Shown here: one piece after another, positions 10,052-22,920 of the stretch | How the letters are laid out: the number at the start of each line of letters is the position of its first letter | How positions within the stretch are numbered: the stretch's first letter is position 1 | Source: Emergomyces orientalis | Lineage: Eukaryota > Ascomycota > Eurotiomycetes > Onygenales > Ajellomycetaceae | Direction: 5' to 3' | Assembly: GCA_002110485.1 (NCBI GenBank) | Contig: MOWL01000045.1 | Location: forward strand, 1,488,001 to 1,552,000 | Length of the DNA: 64,000 nt | Notes under the pieces: generated by a model | The model's input: the letters and a program-made list of their open reading frames with translations, nothing else | What the model was told of the DNA's origin: nothing | Database searches by the model: none | Position numbers and translations under genes: made by a program

Positions 10052-13000
10052 CTAGCCTAGGTGGTTTTCCTGCCTGCGGTTTTCATTGCTACTCCAGTTA
10101 CGGTGACGGCGGCGACGCTGCTGATTACTAGTCGTTGGCTGCCCTCTTTTGCGCTGCGTGAGCGGTGCTGCTGCGTCTGAATCGAGTGGTATACCTTCGT
10201 TGGCACTCTGACCCATGCTCTTGCCAATATCAGCAGGCTCACTTTTCGTCATCTCACGGCGTCGTCGTTGAGTATCTTCTGGCAACGCAGCAACGAAGCC
10301 CGATGCAGTCTCAGCGGTTCCCTGGCTAACACCCTCCTGTCCCAACTCAACATCGTCATCCGGCATTTGAGGCTGTCTTAACGTCGCTTTCCTTTTTGGG
10401 TATAATGATTCGGCCTTTTGCTCTCCGTTCCACGTTGAGTAGGCATCAAGAGCGGGATCCTGGTTAACTAGCGGTGGGACGTTCTCTTTAGAAGTGTTGA
10501 GAAGATCGGCGCCACCGTTAGCTTTCCCTGTAGTGTTACTTGAAAGCCGACAAGTTGCCCCGTTCATATGGCCATCAATAGAAGAGCCACGGTTACTGCC
10601 AGTTGTTTGAGTAGATATTGCTGGTAAATTTGTCGCGGCCGGGGCTCGATAACCTTGGGGGATAAATTCAGGAGCGTCTGGTTTCCAAATCTTTTTCGAA
10701 ATCAGCTTTGTTGTGAAGGCATCAGTTGCGCAATTGGGGTTGATCTGGCTCAGGGGTCCAAGGCCTTGCTCGTGGATCTCGTCTAAGGTCTGGTTGATAC
10801 AGTCCCCGCCGCCTGAAGCAGTATCTTCCGAATCCTCCCTGCTTACTGTGCTATCTGGGGAAACAGCGATTTGAGAATCATTCCAGACTAATGGGCCTCC
10901 TTTATCTAGGTCATCGATAAGATATCTCGCCCGATAATATCTGGGCATACCGGCACCGAATCCAATTTGGAAACCCCATAAGCGGCGGTATGGGCCGTTC
11001 CTGTTCAGGAGTTCTTCATGGTTTCCTTCTTCGACGATTCCGCCGTCTTCAACAACCATAATTTTGTCCGCGTGAACCACAGAAGAAAGGCGATGTCTGG
11101 GAATATGGGGAATTAGTAAAGTTATAGTATAGGCTAACGAGGGAATCAGACACATTATAACTTACGCGATGATAAAAGTTGTTCGTCCCTCACTAAGGCA
11201 GTGCAAACTTCGTTGAACATAATCTTCCGTTTCACTGTCCATGCTGCTGGTTGCCTCGTCCAAGAGTACAATTTTTGGATTTTGGATAATTACCCTAGCA
11301 ATTGCAACACGTTGTAGCTCACCGCCCGAGAGCGTTTGGCCGCGTTCACCCACCATCGTCTCATACGAATCGGTAAAGGTCAAGATCCGTTCATGAAGAG
11401 CCACAGCCTTGCAGGCTTCAATTATTTCTTCGTCCGAAGCGTCGCGTCTCCCGTATCGGATATTGTTCATTATGGTGTCCTTGAAGAGGGTTGGATTCTG
11501 GGGCACGACGCCAATATTCTCTCGAAGGCTTTTAAGGGTGACTTGAGAAATATCCTGTCCGCCAATTCTCACACTGCCTGAAGTTGGGTCATAAAAGCGG
11601 TTGAGCATCTTCAAAATTGTTGTTTTACCGCCCCCCGTCTGCCCGACTAGCGCTGTGGTCTGCCCAGATTTAGCTTTGAAGTTCACATTCTTTAGAACCT
11701 CTCTTGTCCCATCGTACGAAAACTTAACATTAACGAATTCAATATCGCAACTGTTGAGATGGATGGGTTTTGCGTGTAAATGGTCAGTAATGGTTGGTTT
11801 TCGTTTCAGTAGTTCCAAAAATTCCTCCATATTTACCATATCGATTGCAAGGCCGCCAAACCCATTTGCGATGAGGTAAAGGGGACTAGACAATTGGCCC
11901 CAGTAACTAAGCAGCATAATGAAGCTTCCGATGGGTTTGTTTCCTTTGACAACCTGATAGACTGCCAAAAAGCAGGCAACCATCAGCCCTGTAAGCATCA
12001 CCAGGGATTGTACGGTCTGTTCTATGTGTCCCCAGATCTTAACCTTACGGCGGGAAATCAAATGATCTCCTACGTGGGAGGAATATCTCGATTTTTCGTG
12101 GGATATTTGATTGAAATATGAAACCGTGTGCCAGTTGCTAGTGGTCTCACTCATGTGCGTAAACTCTTTCGACTCGTTAACAACCCATTCCCTGCGTTTC
12201 TTTGCCTGTATGGATAATATTTTGCTGGATGACCACACAAATAACACAGAGACAGCTGCAACGTCTAAAGCCATATAAGCGTCGAATAGGTAATACAAAA
12301 CGCTGACAGCTAGTGCAAGGTCAATCATCATAGGTCCAATAACGAAACAAAGGGAGTACACCATATCTTTGACATTTTGACCTCGGGTCACTGCTTGCCA
12401 GAGAGCGCCGCTGTCTTTGCTGTCATGGTAGTCGCTTGAGAGTGTCATGATCTGGTTGTATGCTGTTGTGCTTAGGTTCTTGTAAGAGTAGTCTTCCAGT
12501 GGCACCCATAAGAATTTCGTAATCGCTGGCAAACCACAATTGGAATCAAGAAGTCGAAGGGCAATGAAAAGAGAAATCTCTTTCCATGGGAAAATTCCTA
12601 CGAGAGTGTTAGCAATCTATATAATGCAAGAGTAAACCCGGGCTATATCAGAGTGGGCCCCCTACCGTCATTTTTACTGAGGATGTTGGTAATTATTCCT
12701 ATCTGAAGGGGGATGATGATATTCATGATGCGTTCGAATACCATGCAGATACCAACCCCCACATAAAGTAGCTGCAGCTTTGGCTTTCCCGAAGGCCAGT
12801 AGAATGGCAGAATAGCCTGGATCATGGTTAGCTAATTAAGCCATTGCGGGAGGACTTCGGGAATGTTGAAGACTAATCTGATTCCCCAAAAAAATGATTG
12901 GCTCCCCGGACATACCCGTAAATTTGCAATAAAAGCCCACAAATCCAACTCTTTAGGTTCTACTGGATCCTTTTTAGGGTTTTTGGGATCGACTGTTTCG

Positions 13001-13854
13001 GTTGAATTATTCTGAGAATTGCATGATCCGTAAACATTTTCGGCTTCCTCCCCCTGAATCCCATTTGCGAGGTCACGAAGCAGTGGTGTGCTTTCTTCAT
13101 CGCCATCAACTCTCTTGGCCGTGTATAGGCGAGAACCGACAACAATACAGGGGAGGAAGAACAAGATAGACAATCGAATTGCCTGAGATATCGTTGTAAC
13201 AATGGACAGCTTGGTTCGGGGAAGGTTAAGTCGAAGGGATAGTAAAAGCAGCACAAGTTCAAATATAAAATAGATGGTCCAGCAACCGTAAAGAGGATAG
13301 CCAGGGGGAGATTTAGCATCGATATACGCCAAAATAGTACTGAACCAAAGAAGGGAGGAAGCCAACGCAAAGAACTTCCAATTAATATAGTTAGTTCTAT
13401 TCCCTTCATATCGTCAAAGTACAAGGGTATACTCACGATGGAGTCTTGCGGCGGGGAGACTACTGTCTTGGAAACCGAGGCAGATATCAATACCATTGAA
13501 TCGCCAACCTGCACGCGCGAAAGATTAGTGCTGGTGATAGAAAATTGGTTTTGCATAGGACCACAAAGTCAGGTATAATTCTAGATATATAACTGAATAT
13601 TCTGCTTCAACACTTACATAAGTTGCCAATACAAGGAGCATAACACAGCCAAGCGCGAGTCTTAAGCGTTTTGGTTGTTGAATGGCCGTTGTCTTCTTCT
13701 TAGTGGACAATATGGTTTTCACAAAGGAAGCAAGAAAGTAATATGTCGCAGCGATTACGGGGAGGAAAGGATGCAGAAACTGCACAACTTGTAACTCACG
13801 CCCCCGTTCCATTTTAGGCTCCATCGCCGTAAAAGTGATGTTGTTAGTGGGCAT
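10052..13854 (-). CDS. hmt1: HMT1-type vacuolar half-ABC transporter (heavy-metal/phytochelatin class) with long C-terminal tail
   Basis: Exons are complement(10052..11096, 11166..12597, 12666..12816, 12916..13374, 13437..13508, 13618..13854), 1131 aa. An in-frame TAG lies just upstream of the chosen ATG. The N-terminal extra membrane domain (TMD0, about 1-190) and the linker before the main transmembrane domain are typical of the SpHMT1/ABCB6 group, which moves thiol-conjugated metals or related substrates into vacuoles. The nucleotide-binding domain carries Walker A GQTGGGKTT (about 624), signature LSGGELQRVAIAR (about 729), Walker B KIVLLDEATSS (about 751) and the H-loop AHRLSS (split by the last intron, about 784). 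About 300 residues of disordered tail follow, longer than I recall for S. pombe Hmt1 (about 830 aa), with the PAM2-like motif WKPDAPEFIP near residue 921. Substrate is inferred from family only. Confidence 0.9.
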
Positions 13855-14496
13855 GCAAATCTAACCGAAGGGCCGTATGTCGTGAATAAAACTGTGCGTC
13901 GTGTTGAGTAATGCTGAACACAGAGAAGGTAATGGACCTTTAACCACGCAGATTTACAAATTCTCAAGAGGGTAGAAGCAAGACACAAATGTAGAGAGAA
14001 AGCCTCCAAGACGCAGTGTAGAGCAGCAGAAGCCGTGACTCGAAGTCGGTCAGAAAACCAGCACCGAACAGGAGGAGAAAAAGACGATGACTTTTGTTTA
14101 TCCGCAACCTGTGGGGAAAGGGGAAAACAGCCCAGAGCTTTATATCAAACCCAGCCAGAGGGAAGAAGGCGCAGAACAGAAGCGCAGGAGCAAGAATAAC
14201 ACCGCAATATAAAACACTAACAGAAGCTGCAAACGCGGTTGCATAAAAGGGAAGACCAGCGGGCGAGCGGCTTGGGGGAACGACAGACAGCCCGCAGTTC
14301 CTCCAGCAGCATCCACAAGACAACTTCCTATAAAGAAAATGAGAAAAAGCAAAAAGAAAAGGGGCTAAATTTCTTCTTGGGCGCCCGTTGTTCCGTTGTT
14401 CCTTCGTCTATTAAAGTAAGCAATGCAGCAATTGCAGTATCCGAACGCCAACCCTCTATAGAGTCTCGTTGACTGTCAATTCTTCCCGGGAGCACC

Positions 14497-14593
14497 AAAA
14501 AAAAAAAAAAAAAAAAAAAAAAGAAAAAAGGAAAAAAAAGGAAAAAAAAGGAAAAAAAAGAATTCGAAAAGAAAGAAAGAAAGAAAGAAAGGA
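14497..14593. repeat. A-run followed by GGAAAAAAAA decamers and GAAA repeats
   Basis: A homopolymer of about 26 A is followed by three tandem copies of a ggaaaaaaaa-type decamer and then by (GAAA)n. Simple low-complexity DNA in the hmt1 upstream region. Confidence 0.85.
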
Positions 14594-15719
14594 AAATGAA
14601 AATCCCACGTCAAGACCAAGCAGAAGAAAGATTAAGAAAAGATTGAAAGAAGTGAAGAGATAACGAAACGGCACAAACGAAGGAAAACACTCGTTCCAGC
14701 TTGGAAGTGAGGACGATGAATAAATAGCCTGATCAGGTTTGCAAGGTCATCCGCCTAGCCATGAAAACAAGGATTCGTTTCTTCGCTTTTTACCCCTTCT
14801 CCCACGGTTGCAAAGAGGGAAAAGTGAGCTAGCAAAATTTTTGAGCGCTGACCAGCTAGAAAGCTGGGAAATGAACGAGACAGCAGCACAGCAAAATATA
14901 AAATAAAAATTGGGTAAAATACAGAAAAGCAAAAGGGAATCCTTCTGAGAGGATATGAAGGGGAAAGGGAATTAGAAGTAATTATACCTGCTCCTCTTCT
15001 TCCACGCAATAGCGGCTGCAAATAAGGCAAAAAGAAAGAAAGAAATTCAAAAAATCAAACGTAACCCAGGAATTCTGACTCGGGAGAGAAAAAGAAAGGG
15101 CTGGGAACCACAGAACAAAACGAGCGGATCTATAGAAACTAAACAAAAAGCTGTTCTATAATAATTAATCCCCTATAAAGCTCTTTTTTTCAAAATAAAA
15201 ATAGAAATTGTGCCTTTTTGAGGAGTTTTTTTTTTGTTAAATTTTTTTAGCCCAACGAATGGACAGCTGGCAGTGAGCGTCGGATTAGACCCAAGGGGGA
15301 AGAAAAGAGAGAGCGAGACAGGCCGCCACCCAAAATGAATGGATATTAGGGTTAGACGGGGAAGTACGGGTCATCCAGGTCAATTGATGCGGAATATGAT
15401 GTCGTAATTAAGTGGCCGTCAGGTAATATTCTGTGTTGCCTCTGGTCAATTGCAGTTCTTCTTGACCGAGATAGCTCTAGAAAAAGTACAGACGAATTGC
15501 ACTGAGACTGCAAGGAGTAACTACCATAAGAAGAGTAAAACAGCAAGTTGGTCGTTCAGCATAAGATAGTTAAATTATTACCGCCACATTTCCCCTTTCT
15601 CAAGACCAATTGATTGCAAAAGGGAAATAAAAAATAATAGATAATCACCCGACTTCCCGGGGGGGTGAGCACGAGAGTGAAATCAATTCGAGGAGAGGGA
15701 GGAGAGGAAGGAGAGAAAG

Positions 15720-15721
<2 letters not shown>

Positions 15722-15765
<44 letters not shown>
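15722..15765. repeat. (GA)22 microsatellite
   Basis: 44 bases of uninterrupted GA dinucleotide, flanked on the 5' side by purine-rich imperfect GA/GGA sequence. Confidence 0.95.
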
Positions 15766-15769
<4 letters not shown>

Positions 15770-18035
15770 TGAGGAGAGTAGAAGCAGGTAGCAAGATACT
15801 TGTGTAGCAAAGAAGACGAAATGGATGCAGCTCAAGCAGAATAAATAAATCCCTGTTGGGCTAAAAAGAATGATGGGCAGAAGAATAGCTTCGAAAAAAG
15901 TAAAATGAAGTAAAGGAAAGAATCGAATTCGGCCCTGGAGTGCTGTAGGCTGGGGTGGATAATCCTTCCCACTCCCTAAGCTCCTAACTTGCCGCTAATT
16001 AGGGCCGGATTCAACAGGGGAAGAGAGGGGGTCATGGAAATGGTCATCATGAAAGGGCCCAGAACTCGAAAAGGGCACGGTATCTGGTTTGTGGAGAGAT
16101 ATCCTGTACAACTTAACAATACTAAGAGAACACCCGTACAACGAAGGGGCTCAACGGTGTATCCTCCATCACATCTGAACGGGGGGAAAGGCATCCAATT
16201 ACGTCAGTGGGAGAAGCATGTCGAGGTACCGATCTGGAGATACGAGAAAATAGGGCTAAACGATTCTTATTCTGGCTCAGCACATATTCACACAAGCTGT
16301 TTATCCCATATCTATATCAATGCCCAATGAACGTGACAAAGAAACTCTCTACCGGTTATTTAAACATAATGATCATGTTATTCCGTGAGCTTAGATCCGG
16401 TAACTACAACACCAGTCATAGTTCCCCGTATAACCATTAGTTACTTACTGCGTTCACCTCAAGAGCAAGAGCCCAAAGAGCCCAAAGAGCCCAGGCAAAA
16501 TGTATTGTCAGGGGCCAACTTGTGGCCCAAGCAATGGGCAAGTCCTCCGCTTTTTATAGCCTACTACGAGTTAACTAAGTTAACTAAAGCTAAGATGAGG
16601 TAATAGCATAATGGGGCCCCGGATAAATTGTGATTCGGAAATCACTCTTCTCTTGGAACACATTCCAATTGGCATGCGGACCAGCACCAGAAAAAAGACA
16701 GTTTAAACTCCCCATTGCAAAACTAGAAATCAATAGTATATGCAGCTAGTTCAGGAGAGGTAAACATAATTCCACCAAGGGTTGATGACGATCCCTCAAA
16801 AATTATGCTAGCAACGATGGCAGCAGCCACTGCCACCTGTCAGTCCCTGTGCTAGTCAGGCGACAGCGGCGAAAATTAGGAATACTATGATGATGATAAT
16901 AATAATAATAACTCTTGATGAATGCAACACTACTATATCTACTTCTTAAAATTCCTGCCTCAACATGTAACACACCCAATGGCTCTCTTTGTCGTCATGA
17001 AAAGAACATGGAACGGGCGCGTGCTTGTATTAGGGAGTGGAGGCAGCCCATGTTGGACGACCATCAACAGGAGAACTATTATTTGGGTTTTCGGGTAGCA
17101 AAAAAGAAAAGAAAGAAGAGCTACAAATAGCAGTCACCGATGATCTTTGGATTTATATCGCCCTAGTTGCAGTATGACGATATCCAAATGGTCTGAGTTA
17201 CCCGCTGAGATGCAGCTCTCTTGAGCTTTAAAACGGTAGCTGAGGCGCCGGAGCATCAATAAATGATTCATTATTGTGCTATGGCCAAATGCTGCTAACC
17301 CGCACCTATTTACTCGCACGGGGGTTTATCATCAGTAATTGTCGTGAGTTGCTTGTGTTCTCGAAATCGAAAAGAACAAGGGAATAATGGGGGATGGACA
17401 GGAAGATAACCAAGTCAAAATCTCCGTAGCACCATAGAAACTTTTTAAATAACTACCAAGAGAAAAACGTCCCGGAATGTTTGGTTAACTCTTCTTGATT
17501 TACTATCTGAATTGTACGGAGTAGTTGTCTTGTATTTACCTTTCCTCAAGGCCCACAATTCATCGGCAAACAAAGAATATTATGGAAAACCTCCCCGTCC
17601 TAAGGACTCCTCTCAAAATGTGGTGATGCGGATTCAAGAAAGAAAAAAAAGAAGAAAAAAAGAAAAGCCCTAACTTCAACCAATCTTTTGATCAGAAGAT
17701 GAGGTAGCTTATCACACTTCGCTCTCGGTGATAATGACACGGCTATGATATATTTTAGGTCACCCAGCATCTGTCGCTATAGCTTTTGTGACCACAAAAG
17801 GAAAGGGAACGGCAAAGGAACAAATAATAAAAGATTCCCCTTCTGCAAACGCACCCAATGTACCCCCAAATGGTGTGACATGGAAAGACAGCCCTGGAGA
17901 CCCCCAGTCGACTAGCCAGCCAGAAGCAACCAGTTTCCCAACTTATCAACGTGAGGCAAGTATTGACAGCTACTGATGGGCTCACCAACATCTGCACTGC
18001 AGGCGGCAGAAACACCATCCAGTCGTCCCGACCAT

Positions 18036-20841
18036 TCACCTCTTCATCCCCATATTCAAATCTCTAACCAACCGCAACCCCAATTGCTCACCCCGCCCCC
18101 TTGCCCGTTCAATATCCTCCTCAATTCCGAAAAATGGCTTGACAGCAACCTCCATCACCGCTTCGAACAGCCTGCCGACAACATCCCCCTTTAGTTCATC
18201 ACCCGTCTGCCGGAAGTCCGGGAACGCATTTAGTTCCAATAGCCACACCTTGCCACGACTGTCGACTAAGAAATCCACGCCAAACACCTCAAACGCATTC
18301 GGCAGCGTCTGGAAATGCACCAGCATCCCCCGTGCTGCTGCTTCGAAAACTTCACCTGTCACAGTGCAGATCTGCTCATATACGTTTTCTTTCCAGTCGG
18401 TGCTAGAGTCGGATGTTTTTATCGTAGAGGAAGAGGAGGAAGATAAAGAGGGCATGGCGGTATCATCGAGGGCCCAGAAACTTCGGACGGCGTTCCGTTT
18501 GGCGGCGCCGTCTCTACCGGTTTGCAGACACGTATTTGTCAGGTGACGGGTGAGGTCGTCGACGCTGGCACCGCTACTGTCCCAGGGAGGCAGGTAGGGC
18601 TTTTCGGCGAATAGGGCGAGCATTTCCCTGTACACATAAACCTGCAGCGAACCAATGGCCAGCACGTAGGTGCGGATATGGAATTTCCGATTCGACTCTG
18701 ATTGTAGTAGGAGAGGCGGGTGGATGTAAGGTTGCGCTATGAAATGGCGGAGCTGCGAGGTGATGATACCGTTGTTATTGTCACGATTATCATCATCGTC
18801 CGATTGTTCATTGGCATAGGCGTCATCGTTCCCGTCTTCACTATCCACACCATCCTCGGAATCGGATTGGTCGTTTTCCCACTCCTCAAATATCTCCCGC
18901 AGGGCTGATTCGCTATTAAACAAGCGAATCCCTTGCCCCCTATCGCTCATCCCGGGTTTTAGAATCCACCACTCTTTCTCAGCCTCTTCCTTCCCCTCAT
19001 TGGCCTCGAAGCTTTCCTGCAACTCATAGGCCTCGACCAACGCCTCGTCAAGAAACTCCGCGTAATCCAGCTCAAAATCGACAGCTGGTTTGAAGTGCGT
19101 TTTTAAAATGCTCTCCGGGTGTTTTGCCACCCAGTTCGCCACGGTATTTGACAAGTAGTGTTTCCGAATCAGTGCTTTGCGGATGACATAGGCGTTTACC
19201 AATGATGTTGTCGGATGGGATAGGATGTGCTCAAAATCGCATTGCTCGTATACTCGGTATTGTAATAGCGGGGATGAGGGGTCAGGAAGCTCGCAAAGGG
19301 AAAATATCAATTCGTAAGGGGTTCCATGCAACCGCCTCCGTAGGGCCTGAATTACGAGGGGCTGCACATATGAGTCCTGGCATTCCACTAGAGCGTAGAA
19401 TATGGGTTTTTTGACGGGCCTGTGGGGAGATCGAGGGGTAGGGATAGTTAGAATGCACCTCTACAGACAAACGAAAAATGGCAGTGGGATTTTTGGAACA
19501 AAAGGGAAAGAGAAAATAAAAGCAATATAGATCCAGCAGCATATATATATGTATACGCTGCGATGAGGTATTTATTTTAATCGGCCTAACATAAACTCAT
19601 CAAAACGCCATCGCTTTGGATCTAACACTCACAACTGAATTTCTCCCGAAACGCCTGGTGAGTGCATAAAATTCGCTTTCAACCGGGTAACACTATAATA
19701 ACGAAGTTGCACATAGTTAGAATCATGTAGGCAGGATACTCTCGACAGAACAAAATAAAACAGGTCCCGCGTGGATCGGTCAGGGGAATGATCTTACCTA
19801 GTGATCCCCTCCTTAACAGCCCACCCGTCATTTCCTGGCGGACTAAGCTCCACGCTCTTATAAACATCCGAAAACTTTGGTGCCCACTTGAAATGCATAT
19901 GCCGATGCCCTGGCGTCGTTGTTCCTGTTCCTGCACTTTTCCCTTTCCCCATCCCGGCATCAACTTCCCCAGCCTGCCGTAGCTTCTGCTCCTGCAAATC
20001 CGGGCCCTCCCCACTCTCCGCAGCATCTATCGCCTCAAAACAGCTCCCGGACGTCCAGCGATTATCCAACACATTCGTATAAAGGATTTTGCCGTCGCTG
20101 ACCCCGGGCTCGAGGGGTACATTTATACTATAAAAATCGACATTCTGCTCCCAGTTCTCGTACAGATGCCCAATTAGGCGGACGGAATGCCGCGACGCTT
20201 CCGCAATAACGATGGGGTCATGGTCCCGCGAGCTGAAGGCGTACGAGAGCGCGATGGCCTTGTACCCGCATACAGCAGCCTCCAACGCACCGCCAATCGT
20301 GCCGCTCGACAGTGCAAAAACAGCAGTTGAGTTTCTGCCATAGTTGGGCCCAGAGATAACAAGGTCAATTGGCCCGCGGTCTTTGAAGTAGTGGAATAGT
20401 CCGATCTGGACGCAGCTGGCGGGTGTGGAGTCAATAAGGATCCACTCATCCCCTCCTGGCTCCTTGCTATCATTATCTCCATCAGCACCACGGGGAAGGT
20501 GGTGGATTGTCCCGTCGTCTTTGTGGAGGGTGCCCGGGCGAAAGTAGGTGGGCTTCACGGTCGCTCCGACGAGGTGGGCTTTACCGATCCATGACCGTTG
20601 CCTGTGCGGGAGGACGACAGAGACGACGTGACCAGCAGTCTCGAGAGTGTGAACCAGTGAATGTACGTATGGCGACGACTGGTTTGAGGGGGGCCCGTCG
20701 TCGTTGACAACCTAAGGGAAGAGTGAGTAAATGAGGGGCAAACAAAAGTCATGGAGATACCGGCCCGGCCCAAGCTGGAGGTACTTAGGAGTATGGGAAT
20801 GTTTTGTATAGCAGTATAAACAGACTTACAAGTATATGCAT
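18036..20841 (-). CDS. PBY1: Pby1-like fusion: SurE-type acid phosphatase + tubulin-tyrosine-ligase domain
   Basis: Exons are complement(18036..19419, 19633..19692, 19798..20711, 20830..20841), 789 aa. The first exon is only 12 nt (MHIL) and is needed to complete the SurE start MHILVVNDDGPPS. The SurE domain (about 1-310) shows the acidic NDDG, SGPNYGRNS and SGTIGGALEA motifs of this nucleotidase/phosphatase fold. The C-terminal half (about 330-789) is an ATP-grasp TTL domain with WWILKPGMSDRGQGIRLF and FGVDFLVD...LELNAFPDFRQTG, interrupted by an acidic Asp/Asn-rich insert. In yeast, Pby1 has the same two-domain order and is associated with P-bodies. Reading the SurE and TTL parts as two genes is wrong, because consensus introns join them in frame. 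Confidence 0.92.
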
Positions 20842-21430
20842 TGTCAATGCACACCGAGTTTGTATTGAGGTAGCTGGGGTTCTGAAGCGGGCTTCTATAT
20901 ATATATATCTTCGTTTTCGCGGCTATTGGGGCCATCAGCAGAGCGCGTGGAGCGCGAGGTAAAATTGATTAACGAACCTGATAAAATATCTCTAGCTAAC
21001 TTGGTTACGTCCCCCGAACCAGCGGTTGTCTTTCATAAATCTTTTCACTAGGCTAAAATTGATTTGCGCTGGATCTGCTGTGTTCGTGTGAATATCTACA
21101 TACCATGCGGCAGACACAGGAAAAAGGTACGTGTTGGCGGGGAAAAATATTGGTTGTGAGTTTTCGCTTTCCAACCCCCGCTTCCATACATCGGCTCCAT
21201 CCATGAGCTTCAGAAACAAACGCTCAAAACTAGAACAATTGTATTTACGTCAAAATAACTTGCGTGCTAAGGAAATATATTATATTATACTTTAGTTAAC
21301 TTTGGTGAGTATCTAGGATGTGTATCATTACTCTCTGCTTTTGCAATTATTGCAGCACGAAATTATAGGGGTATCGTTAGTAAGCCCAAAATAAAGTAAA
21401 GCACCTGTTTAACAAAAAAGGTATAGAGAC
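20842..21430. other. Intergenic: PBY1-like promoter and seipin 3' flank
   Basis: About 590 bases with a (TA)n run near 20898-20909. No gene is seen. Confidence 0.5.
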
Positions 21431-22920
21431 TTAGTCTTCGTCCTCGTCATATTCAAAACGTACATGACTTCTGCGCCTTTGAACGTCTGGCCCCAAGATC
21501 CCCTTTCCGGTTGTTTGCGATGAACCGCTCGTGCTGGCTGGATGCGTATCCGTTTCAATATCGGGTTGACCTTCGCCAGCCAAAGGCTGAATCATCGTGG
21601 ATTCTTCAATATCCTCTTCCTGTTTAATCTGCTCTGTTTCACTTCTCATTCGCCTTTGGCGCCGTAGACTAAGTTTTGAGGTACCATCTTCATAATCGCT
21701 TGCCTCTTCCTCTTTGACGGAAATATCGCTGCTGTTTTCTCCATCTTCATCTTCATCTTCCGATTTTGGCCTTTTTGCCAATATTGGTTCAGCCTGGCTC
21801 GCCAGAGCTATCCATACTGAGGATGTACATATCATCGAAACGACCCAGAAGGTCGAGCTGAATGTTAAGAATGACAGGATTCTCCAGTTATACATAATCC
21901 ATCTGTAATCGAAGAACAGTTAGCCCAAGGTATTCTCCTACATGGCTCTCAGAGGGATTAAGGCCACATGCATAAAGCAAGTGCCAACAGTCTCCCTCCG
22001 AATATGAGGAACCAGAAGTAAGCTAAAAGAATCACACACCGTAGGCCACTAAACCTCGCGTCAAACCGTACAACAGCATTATAAACCTGCATCCTCTCCT
22101 CACTCTGAATTTCCAACCTCAACATCCTCGGCGTGGGCTGTTTCAACCTTCCAAACTCTACTCGCTCCATCATGTTAACCTTCAACCCCTCAGCTTCCCT
22201 CTGCCATCCGAGCACGTAGAGCGGCATTTTCGACACCCTCTTGGCCGTATCCACGATGGGAGACGCAAATGTCAAAATAGCAGGCCTCCGCGACCGCACA
22301 ATCAGACTTGCCTCCATTGATATGTTTGTGTTCGTATTTGTATTCGTGTCTGCCGCAGAGAATAATGCTAGATCAAGCATGAAGTTGCCGGCGGCAAGGT
22401 TGGAAGGAGTGCGGGGGAGGTATAGAGCGACGCTGACATCATATTGTTGCGCAGAGATCAGTTCTGTGCCCAGCGTCGCGATACCGTACGGATGTCCGTC
22501 ACTATTTATTATTATTATTTTTTACCTCAGTTTCATAGTTCCAGCTCCTATGTTTAGATCCTATTATTGGATTGGAGATCAGGGCATACCCGAATTGTAG
22601 ATGAACTTGTCGCTCGAGCCCGATTTGGGGCACATAGTTGTAGTAGAAGATCCAATATGCGACGACGGAGATGCAGAAAAGGGCGAAGGAGGTAAGCGCG
22701 AAAAGGATGCTGTTGATGTAGGCTCGCCGTGCGGGTTTGGAGATTATGGTATAGGCGATATCTGTGAACGGGGCCTAGAGCTGTCAGCCATCGTGCCTTG
22801 ACAATGAGACGAAATTATTGGGAGGGTACGAAGTGGAATTTTAACAATATTAGAAGTATGCGCGATACATACCAATGCCCTTGAGTACAAGGGCTGGCTG
22901 GGCTCTGTGTCGTCGTCCAT
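21431..22920 (-). CDS. SEI1: Seipin (lipid-droplet assembly protein)
   Basis: Exons are complement(21431..21902, 22040..22501, 22590..22774, 22873..22920), 388 aa. Seipin forms an ER ring complex at ER-lipid-droplet contacts. The first membrane helix is INSILFALTSFALFCISVVA (about 35-60). It is followed by the lumenal domain with the family hallmark VHLQFGDGHPYGIATL (spanning an intron) and VSVALYLPRTPSN. The second helix lies at about 235-265 (RILSFLTFSSTFWVVSMICT). The cytosolic C-terminal tail is strongly acidic and Ser-rich. A small (TN)4 tract (TNTNTNTN) sits in the lumenal domain. Length and topology are those of fungal seipins. Confidence 0.93.

Larger units (their letters stand above)
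13855..18035. other. 4.2-kb gene-free, low-complexity region upstream of hmt1
   Basis: No supportable gene is seen on either strand, and frames are short and of low complexity. Visible structure includes an A-run, AAGG decamers and GAAA repeats (14497-14593), a (GA)22 tract (15722-15765), an ATG/AAT trinucleotide run (about 16888-16911), purine-rich stretches, and one TACGGAGTA word at 17515. It could hold a long hmt1 promoter/5' UTR or an unrecognised noncoding RNA. Confidence 0.55.

Noticed and set aside
15722..15765. Regular repeat that could suggest an array such as CRISPR
   Set aside because: It is a plain GA dinucleotide run without spacers, in a eukaryotic genome.
19794..20558. SurE domain as a separate gene from the TTL domain
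   Set aside because: Consensus introns (gtaag...tatag and gtgagt...cacag) join SurE, a 60-nt exon and TTL in one frame, and this fusion is known in Pby1.
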